NCBI RefSeq assembly: GCF_036327755.1
Contig: NZ_CP109596.1
Span: 6,572,001-6,636,000 of the forward strand
DNA from: Nocardia sp. NBC_01503
GTDB taxonomy: Bacteria; Actinomycetota; Actinomycetes; Mycobacteriales; Mycobacteriaceae
Direction: 5' to 3'
DNA length: 64,000 nt
Part shown: positions 58,539 to 64,000 of the stretch, in pieces
Layout of the letters: each line of letters begins with the position of its first letter
How positions within the stretch are numbered: position 1 is the first letter of the stretch
Translations under genes and position numbers: made by a program
Notes under the pieces: generated by a model
What the model was told of the DNA's origin: nothing
The model's input: the letters and a program-made list of their open reading frames with translations, nothing else
Databases searched by the model: none

Positions 58539-58770
58539 CCGTCCGGTTCGTCACGTTTCGATGCACGCACGTGCGTACTGCACATGTGAAATGACATCGG
58601 AACGTGCAGCAATGCCGGAGATTTAAGAGGGCGTCCGGCGGTATCGTCAGAGGGAAAAGAGAGCTCCGCGCGGACCCGATCTGCAATGATCTTCAATCAA
58701 AGGTTCTGGCCGACAGGACTACCCGTGCACCGGCAACCGCCGGGGGGCACGGAAGGTAAAGGGGTGTCAC

Positions 58771-59568
58771 TTGAATATCAACGCCATGCGAGCACGGCAA
58801 TCCCGGCCGAGTGTGGCGCGCGTGTACAGCTACGTTCTCGGTGGACGAGACAACTACGGCGTCGACAAAAATGTCGGCGACTACTTCATGAGTGATCTGG
58901 CCGGTTCCGAGCAACTCGCCATCACGAACCGCGAAGCCGTCCTCCGCGCTGTGCACGGCATGGCCACCGATGGCATTACCCAATTCATCGATATGGGTTG
59001 CGGCTTGCCCGCCACCGAGAACGTCCACGACGTCGCGCGCCGCGTGCATCCCGATGCCAAGGTCGTCTACGTGGACAATGACCCGTTCGTGGTCGCGCAC
59101 GGGCGCGCGCTGCTCGCCGTCGACGACGATGTCGACGCGATCGAGGGCGATGTCGGCAAGACGGCATGGATTCGCGAACATCCGGCGGTGGAACGGATCA
59201 TCGATTTCGACCGGCCGGTGGGTCTGCTCTTCGCCGTCACACTGAGTTTCCTCGAGGACGATGAGGATCCGGCGGGTGTGGTGAAGTTCTGGACCGATCA
59301 GGTTCCGTCCGGAAGCCAGGTCTATATCTCGCATTTCCGCACCGGCGGCACCCGCGAGGCCAAAGCCACCGAACGCAAGATCCTGGAGGCGTTCGGCCGC
59401 GGCCGCTGGCGCACCGACACCGAGATCCGCGCCTTCTACGGCGATCTCGAAATCCTGGACCCGGGCATCGTCCCCTGCGCGCAGTGGCGGCCGCAGCCCG
59501 GCGAGGGCGAGCATACGCTCAGCGACTGGGAACAGATGATCGTCGCCGGTCTGGCGCGTAAGCCCTGA
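58771..59568 (+). CDS. SAM-dependent methyltransferase (DUF574/PF04672 type)
   Basis: A 265-residue methyltransferase. SVARVYSYVLGGRDNYGVDK is the family hallmark, then ITQFIDMGCGLPATENVHDVA (SAM loop) and VVYVDNDPFVVAHGRALLA. This family is abundant in actinobacteria, and its substrates are largely unknown. Start is TTG 58771 with AAAGGGG upstream, or ATG 58786. A strong terminator follows. Confidence 0.9.
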   Translation: MNINAMRARQSRPSVARVYSYVLGGRDNYGVDKNVGDYFMSDLAGSEQLAITNREAVLRAVHGMATDGITQFIDMGCGLPATENVHDVARRVHPDAKVVYVDNDPFVVAHGRALLAVDDDVDAIEGDVGKTAWIREHPAVERIIDFDRPVGLLFAVTLSFLEDDEDPAGVVKFWTDQVPSGSQVYISHFRTGGTREAKATERKILEAFGRGRWRTDTEIRAFYGDLEILDPGIVPCAQWRPQPGEGEHTLSDWEQMIVAGLARKP

Positions 59569-59597
59569 CGCGCTATCGCCCAGTGGCATAAGGCATT

Positions 59598-59639
59598 CAG
59601 GTGATCCGGTGCGTTGACCTCAACGCACCGGATCACCTG
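59598..59639. terminator. 20-bp perfect stem-loop terminator
   Basis: Arms 59598-59617 and 59620-59639 pair perfectly around a two-base loop and are followed by TTT. It serves the convergent methyltransferase and LysR genes. Confidence 0.9.
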
Positions 59640-60532
59640 TTTCGACGGCTCTCGCTCACCTGTAGCGCAGCCTCGTTGAAGGCGCGCACGCGTGCGGTCT
59701 CGCGCGCGACCCGCCAGACGAAACCCCATTCGACCGGTGGCGCGTCCCGGATCGGCAGATAGCTGACATCAGGTCGCAGGTAGAAGCGGGTCACCTGATC
59801 ACCCACCACGAACGCGCCGCGGCCCGCACCGATCAGCGCGAGCATCTCCTGGAAGGTATGCGCGACCGGACCGTGCCGGATCGGAAGACCCCGCGGAGTG
59901 AAGTCCGGAATGCGATCCGAGAGCACCGACTGCGGCACCGAGGACGGCATGCGCAGCAGGGTGACCTGTGCTAAATCCTCCAGGGAGACAGTGGATTTCG
60001 CGGCCAGCGGATGACTGCGCGGGAGCGCCAGCATGCGCTCCTCGCTGATCAGCGTCGGCCCGGTGACGAGATCGGGCTCATCGATGGGGCGGCTGATCAG
60101 CACCATGTCATAGGCATTGCTGCGCCAGCCCTCCAGCCCCTCGCTGATCTGCACTTCCCGAAAGCGCACCTCCGCGCCGGGATGTTCGGACCGGAACACC
60201 TCGGTGGCCTCCAGAATCAGTTGTCCCGCAGCGGCTCCGACGAATCCGACATCGATCTTCCCGTCGGTGCCGCGCGCGGCCGCGGTCGCGCGATCCACTG
60301 CCGCCCGCACCTGCCGCAGACCCGGTACCAGATCGTCGTAGAGCTGCCGCCCGATCGGAGTGAGCGCCACCCTCCGGCTGGTGCGCTCGAAAAGTGGTGC
60401 GCCGAAGTGCCGTTCGAGTCCCTTGATGGATTGGCTGATACGCCCGGTCGATACGCGCAGTCGTTCGGCGGCATGCCCGAAATGCAGCTCCTCGGCCACC
60501 GCGAGGAATGCCTCGATCTCATACCGTTCCAC
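59633..60532 (-). CDS. LysR family transcriptional regulator
   Basis: A 299-residue LysR protein. The N-terminal helix-turn-helix is YEIEAFLAVAEELHFGHAAERLRVSTGRISQSIKGLERHFGAPLFERTSRRVALTPIG. The periplasmic-binding-like effector domain follows (IDVGFVGAAAGQLILEA ... LLRMPSSVPQSVLSD). The start is GTG at 60532 behind GGGAGG. It is divergent from the NmrA-like gene and likely controls it. Its stop lies inside the terminator stem. Confidence 0.9.
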   Translation of the reverse strand: MERYEIEAFLAVAEELHFGHAAERLRVSTGRISQSIKGLERHFGAPLFERTSRRVALTPIGRQLYDDLVPGLRQVRAAVDRATAAARGTDGKIDVGFVGAAAGQLILEATEVFRSEHPGAEVRFREVQISEGLEGWRSNAYDMVLISRPIDEPDLVTGPTLISEERMLALPRSHPLAAKSTVSLEDLAQVTLLRMPSSVPQSVLSDRIPDFTPRGLPIRHGPVAHTFQEMLALIGAGRGAFVVGDQVTRFYLRPDVSYLPIRDAPPVEWGFVWRVARETARVRAFNEAALQVSESRRNR

Positions 60533-60654
60533 GCGGCCTCCCTGTCCATCGTTGAGCGTAATGACACAACCATTGCCGGATACGTCGTTGTTCCCGTCCC
60601 GCACAGCGCTGATCCTCGAATCAGTCGGATGTCCACATGAAACGAGGAAATTCT

Positions 60655-61491
60655 GTGTATGACAAATCCACTGTCCTGGTGCTCGGCGGTAACGGCAAGA
60701 CCGGTCGTCGCGTGGCGGACCGGTTGCGGGCGCTCGGGGTGCCGGTGCGGATCGGATCACGCACCGCGACACCGCCTTTCGACTGGGAGAATCCCGCCAG
60801 CTGGGCGCCGGCACTGCTGGATGTGCGCGCCGCCTACGTGAGTTTCCAGCCCGATCTCGCGGTGCCCGGGGCCCCACAGGCGGTGCGCGCGTTCGGTGAG
60901 ATGGCCGCCGCCGCGGGGGTGCGGCGCCTGGTATTGCTGTCGGGTCGCGGTGCGGACGAGGCACAGTCGGCGGAGAAGCTGCTCGCCGAGGCCGGACCGG
61001 AGCTGACGGTGGTGCGCGCCAGCTTCTTCGCGCAGAACTTCACCGAAGGCCAATTCGCGCAACCGATTCGGGAGGGGCGACTGGTGCTACCGGTCGGCGC
61101 GGTACCCGAACCGTTCATCGATATCGACGATATCGCCGATGCGGCGGTGGCCGCGCTCACCGAGGACGGGCATGCCGGCAAGATCTACGAGGTGACGGGG
61201 CCGCGGCTGCTCACCTTCGCCGAGGCGGTGGCCGAAATCGCCGAGGCCACCGGACGATTCATCGAGTACGTGGAGGTCTCGCCGGAGGATTACGCCGCCG
61301 CGCTGCGGGCGGACGGTGCACCCGATGCACTGGTCGACTTGCTGATCTACCTGTTCACCACGGTGCTCGACGGCCGCAATGCCCAACCGGCCGACGGCGT
61401 GCGTCAGGCAACCGGTTCCGCCCCACGCGATTTCGGCGACTTCGCACGAGCGGCGGCGGCCACCGGCGTATGGCGACCGGACACCGTGTGA
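60655..61491 (+). CDS. NAD(P)H-binding protein (NmrA-like)
   Basis: About 278 residues. TVLVLGGNGKTGRRVADRLRALG is the Rossmann dinucleotide motif. RRLVLLSGRGAD, LTVVRASFFAQNFTEG and PFIDIDDIADAAVAALTE are the standard blocks of atypical SDR NmrA/ISOM proteins. GTG at 60655 has AGGAA at good distance; ATG at 60637 is an alternative without one. It may be a redox sensor or reductase. The divergent LysR gene is its probable regulator. Confidence 0.85.
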   Translation: MYDKSTVLVLGGNGKTGRRVADRLRALGVPVRIGSRTATPPFDWENPASWAPALLDVRAAYVSFQPDLAVPGAPQAVRAFGEMAAAAGVRRLVLLSGRGADEAQSAEKLLAEAGPELTVVRASFFAQNFTEGQFAQPIREGRLVLPVGAVPEPFIDIDDIADAAVAALTEDGHAGKIYEVTGPRLLTFAEAVAEIAEATGRFIEYVEVSPEDYAAALRADGAPDALVDLLIYLFTTVLDGRNAQPADGVRQATGSAPRDFGDFARAAAATGVWRPDTV

Positions 61492-61539
61492 GGGTGGTCC
61501 ACTGACATCGTGCGTCCGGGGACGCGCGGTTTCCGGACG

Positions 61540-61818
61540 CTACGCCAGCCCGAATGCCACCGACCGCAGTACCAGCGCGAGGATGAACACGATCGTGAAC
61601 GCCAGATCGATGGCGAGTCCGCCGGCGCGCAGCGGCGGCAGCACCCGGCGCACGGGCGCGATCACCGGTTCGGTCCACTTGTGGGCGAAGCCGCGGGCCT
61701 TCAAGCCCCAGTCGGGCAGGTTGCCCGCGACCGCCATCCAGTCCAGCACCATGCGGGCGAGCAGCAGCAGGATGAATGCCGTCAGCAGCCAACCGAGTAC
61801 ACCGGCGATCAGACCCAT
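61540..61818 (-). CDS. YggT family membrane protein
   Basis: A 92-residue protein with two helices, MGLIAGVLGWLLTAFILLLLARMVLDW and LAIDLAFTIVFILALVLRSVA, joined by the YggT-type loop KARGFAHKWTEPVIAPVRRVLPP. ATG at 61818 follows GAGGAG. YggT proteins occur near division genes and may aid osmotic or envelope integrity, but no dcw genes are here, so this is a dispersed copy. Confidence 0.85.
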   Translation of the reverse strand: MGLIAGVLGWLLTAFILLLLARMVLDWMAVAGNLPDWGLKARGFAHKWTEPVIAPVRRVLPPLRAGGLAIDLAFTIVFILALVLRSVAFGLA

Positions 61819-61910
61819 GACCAACTCCTCAGTAGTGGCCGCTACGGTCGGCCGACGTGGCCGATCGTAGCGCCCTATTTCGGATACCGCCCGGTTGAGT
61901 GGACGGCGTG

Positions 61911-62519
61911 TCAGGAGCGGGGCTCGCGCCACATCTTCCACATCAGCGGCCCGCCCTCGGTGGCGTCGAGTTCGGCGGTCACCTCGAAGCCGAATCGCTC
62001 GTAGTACGGAACGTTCTCGGGCTTGCTGGACTCCAGGTAGGCCGGAAGGCCCTCGGCATCGCAGCGGTCCAGTCGTGCCGAGAGCAGTGCCTTGCCATAC
62101 CCCTTGCCGCGCGTGGCGGGCAGTGTGCCGATGGAGGCCAGGTACCAGTGCGGCGGATCGTGTGGATGTTCGGCCGCCATCTTCTCGGCCATCCGACCGG
62201 CGGCAAAGAGGCGGCCGCGGAAGGCGCGAATCAATCCGGACAGGGCGCGCAGGTTGGTGTGCTCGCTCGAATGGCCCGGTGGTGCCCACATGGCAACTCC
62301 GACCAGATCGCCGGAGTCGTCCACGGCCACATCGATACCGCCGTGCTCGAAGTAGTTGTGCCGGGCCACGGTCGTGAACATGGTGGCGGCACGTCGAGCC
62401 CGTGATGCCGCGTCGGGGAGCAGCCACGTGACGATCGGATCGTCGGCGAAGGCGAGTCCGAGTACCCGCCCCAGCGTCGGGATATCCGAGCGTTGCGCCT
62501 GCCGGACGGTGATCTCCAT
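61911..62519 (-). CDS. GNAT family acetyltransferase
   Basis: A 202-residue acetyltransferase: ITVRQAQRSDIPTLGRVLGLAFADDP, then the acetyl-CoA region WYLASIGTLPATRGKGYGKALLSARLDRCDAEGLPAYLESSKPENVPYYERFGFEV. ATG at 62519 has GGTGAAG upstream. Substrate unknown; the layout resembles puromycin-acetyltransferase-like actinobacterial GNATs. It is divergent from the DUF4232 gene. Confidence 0.9.
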   Translation of the reverse strand: MEITVRQAQRSDIPTLGRVLGLAFADDPIVTWLLPDAASRARRAATMFTTVARHNYFEHGGIDVAVDDSGDLVGVAMWAPPGHSSEHTNLRALSGLIRAFRGRLFAAGRMAEKMAAEHPHDPPHWYLASIGTLPATRGKGYGKALLSARLDRCDAEGLPAYLESSKPENVPYYERFGFEVTAELDATEGGPLMWKMWREPRS

Positions 62520-62612
62520 TTCTTCACCGTACTGGCGGTGTCCGGTTCGTGCCCGCAAGACCGGGTGCACACCGGCCGACGATGCGAGTAGCGTCGAATA
62601 CACGCGAGGGAA

Positions 62613-63245
62613 GTGGCGGAAATGGGTTCCAGGACAGCACGATACGCGGGGATGGCGGTCCTTTGCGCACTGCTGGGGGTGACCGGATGCGCGAGCGATT
62701 CGAATGGCTCCGGGCAGCCGACCACAACCGCAAGCGCCGCTACTCCGACGCAGGGCGCGGTCCCCGCGACCACCGACGCCCGGACCGGTAACCTGCCCCC
62801 GCCGACCTCACTCGCCTCGAATGTGCCCGCGGCATGCGGTAGTGGCCAGGTGGTGGTGGACGCGATCATCATGTCTCCGGGAATGGGCCATCGTGGTGTT
62901 CGCCTGAACTTCTCGATCGCACGGGACAGCCAGTCCTGCACCTTGAACGGATATCCCGGCGTGGACACCGGCTCGGGCGGTCCACTTCTGCATGCCGAAC
63001 GCACCCTGCGCGGATATATGGGCGGCCTCCCCTCGGGCGATGACACCCCGCCGACCGTCCTGCTGGACAACACGCACGGTGCGCAGGCGATCGTCGAGGG
63101 GGTGGCCTTCGATTCCGATGGCAATCAGTGTTCCACCTACACCGATCTCCGGGTCACCGCGCCGAACACCACCGACACGGTGACCGTGAGCGCCCGAATC
63201 GACTCCTGCCACCTACAGATTCACCCGGTCACCGCGCTGCAGTAG
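62613..63245 (+). CDS. DUF4232 lipoprotein
   Basis: A 210-residue lipoprotein. The signal MAVLCALLGVTGC carries the lipobox GVTGC; a Thr/Pro-rich spacer of about 50 residues follows. The C-terminal domain starts ACGSGQVVVDAII and has SCTLNGYPGVDT and C-terminal CSTY/DSCHL, the DUF4232 pattern with two disulfides. Start GTG 62613 or ATG 62622. Function unknown. It overlaps the convergent MBL gene by 17 bases. Confidence 0.85.
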   Translation: MAEMGSRTARYAGMAVLCALLGVTGCASDSNGSGQPTTTASAATPTQGAVPATTDARTGNLPPPTSLASNVPAACGSGQVVVDAIIMSPGMGHRGVRLNFSIARDSQSCTLNGYPGVDTGSGGPLLHAERTLRGYMGGLPSGDDTPPTVLLDNTHGAQAIVEGVAFDSDGNQCSTYTDLRVTAPNTTDTVTVSARIDSCHLQIHPVTALQ

Positions 63246-64000
63246 CCAGGTTCAACCGCCGGGTCGCATCGTGGTCATGGGTGGGAACAACGGTGGCGAA
63301 ATTGCGCGCCAGGTGTAGTCGATGCAGGGTCTTGAACGCTTCGTCGCGGTTCTCATCGACGAAGTTGCCCGGGAAGGCGGACCGCTGGCGAATCTTCTCC
63401 ACCTGCAGTTCATGCCAGGCCGCATCGCCCGCCAGCAGTACCCAGCCCCGCTCGGTGTGGGCGAGGATGCCGATACTGCCGGGCGTGTGGCCCGCCAGGT
63501 CCACCAGCACAATGCTGCCGTCCCCGAACAGGTCTCGGCTGCGGGTGAAGGTCAGGACGGGCGGGCCGTCGAGTTCGAACTCGACCATCGGGCGGTCGAT
63601 CAGCGAATCACGGACGCCGCCGACGGGTGCGACCGTCCCCGCGCTGATCCATTGATGTTCGGGGCGATGCAGGTGGATGGGCAGGCCGGGCAGGTCCAGC
63701 AATCCGCACACGTGATCCCAGTGCGCATGGGTGGGCAGGGCGAAATCGGGTGCGGGCAGATCGGGCCGCAATCCCAGCGCGGTAATGGTCGCCAGGGTCT
63801 CCGCGGGCGGCCGGACCACCCCGCGCAGGGCGGCGGGCAGTTGGGCAATCGCGCGATGTTCGGCATCGAGGCAGACGCTCGGGTCGACCAGGAAGGTCGC
63901 CTCCGGGTGCTGAACCACGAAGGTGGTCAGCGAATTGACAATGCGACGCGGTTGGAAGGTGCCCTCGACCACCATGGCCGTCGGCACCGAGCGCGGCGCC
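63229..64000 (-). CDS. MBL-fold metallo-hydrolase (5' end beyond right edge)
   Basis: At least 257 codons, open to the window edge. The metal motif is THAHWDHVCGL (HxHxDH); DLAGHTPGSIGIL and GDAAWHE supply the third His and bridging Asp, and VVPTHDHDATRR the last His. Typical substrates are lactones, thioesters or related hydrolysable compounds. An internal GTG at 63987 is the first start inside the window, but the reading frame continues upstream without a stop, so the true start is probably outside. Confidence 0.85.
   Translation of the reverse strand, partial: APRSVPTAMVVEGTFQPRRIVNSLTTFVVQHPEATFLVDPSVCLDAEHRAIAQLPAALRGVVRPPAETLATITALGLRPDLPAPDFALPTHAHWDHVCGLLDLPGLPIHLHRPEHQWISAGTVAPVGGVRDSLIDRPMVEFELDGPPVLTFTRSRDLFGDGSIVLVDLAGHTPGSIGILAHTERGWVLLAGDAAWHELQVEKIRQRSAFPGNFVDENRDEAFKTLHRLHLARNFATVVPTHDHDATRRLNLATAAR

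Noticed and set aside
1..64000. CRISPR arrays, tRNA or rRNA genes
   Set aside because: No regularly spaced direct repeats, cloverleaf-like segments or rRNA motifs were seen; a tRNAscan or Infernal run would be decisive.

Overview
The window looks like chromosome of a mycolic-acid actinobacterium, most likely Nocardia or a close relative. GC is high. Family-level signs are a DprE1-type arabinan epimerase subunit, a ChoD-type cholesterol oxidase, an F420-dependent nitroreductase, a rifampin monooxygenase of the Nocardia Rox type and a remnant of an antigen-85-like mycolyltransferase. The genus is inferred from gene families, not from a marker gene.

Layout. 1-4300: a leftward, translationally coupled operon of three PLP enzymes and a protein with a C-terminal heavy-metal-associated (HMA) domain; it runs off the left edge. 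4428-9148: lipoprotein, HAD-like protein, flavodoxin, a papain-like protease with a lectin-type propeller coupled to a chagasin-type inhibitor, and a toxin-antitoxin-like pair. 9245-16542: cholesterol oxidase with a divergent MerR regulator, two tandem secreted GH1 glycosidases, a decayed methyltransferase, an HTH protein behind a 50-bp dyad, and a double ricin-type trefoil protein. 16796-23652: lipoprotein, small membrane protein, a HelR/HelD-like RNA polymerase-associated helicase behind a rifampin-associated element (RAE), a leader-peptide/attenuator region ahead of a GNAT plus second IF-1 pair, an orphan tyrosine recombinase, and an epoxide hydrolase. 23653-31817: acyl-CoA oxidase, AurF-like diiron oxygenase, SUKH/leucine-rich protein, regulators and several gene remnants. 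31870-33402: a second RAE and the rox monooxygenase. 33422-36058: DUF4333 and hypothetical proteins, then an intact IS4-family element with 17-bp inverted repeats and a 10-bp target duplication. 36062-46950: ABC exporter, DprE1 homologue with Ser at the usual benzothiazinone-target Cys, F420 reductase, class II amidotransferase, FAD monooxygenase, GT39 mannosyltransferase, a SRPBCC-ArsR-SRPBCC cluster and a methyltransferase. 46986-64000: DinB with a LexA box over its start, remnants of AraC and beta-carbonic anhydrase genes, a subtilase with a small possible propeptide-like partner, beta-lactamase-family hydrolase, TetR-amidohydrolase operon, DUF1353 membrane protein, secreted and coiled-coil proteins, SAM methyltransferase, LysR/NmrA pair, YggT, GNAT, DUF4232 lipoprotein and an MBL hydrolase cut by the right edge.

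The strongest system-level signal is a dispersed rifamycin-response regulon. Two genes 14 kb apart, helR-like (target protection) and rox (drug inactivation), share an almost gapless 78-bp leader centred on the palindrome GGGGCTTGCGGCAAG(A/C)CCC. The attenuator-like leader before the GNAT/IF-1 pair and the HMA/PLP operon are the best candidates for something not yet described. No rRNA, tRNA or CRISPR array was seen.
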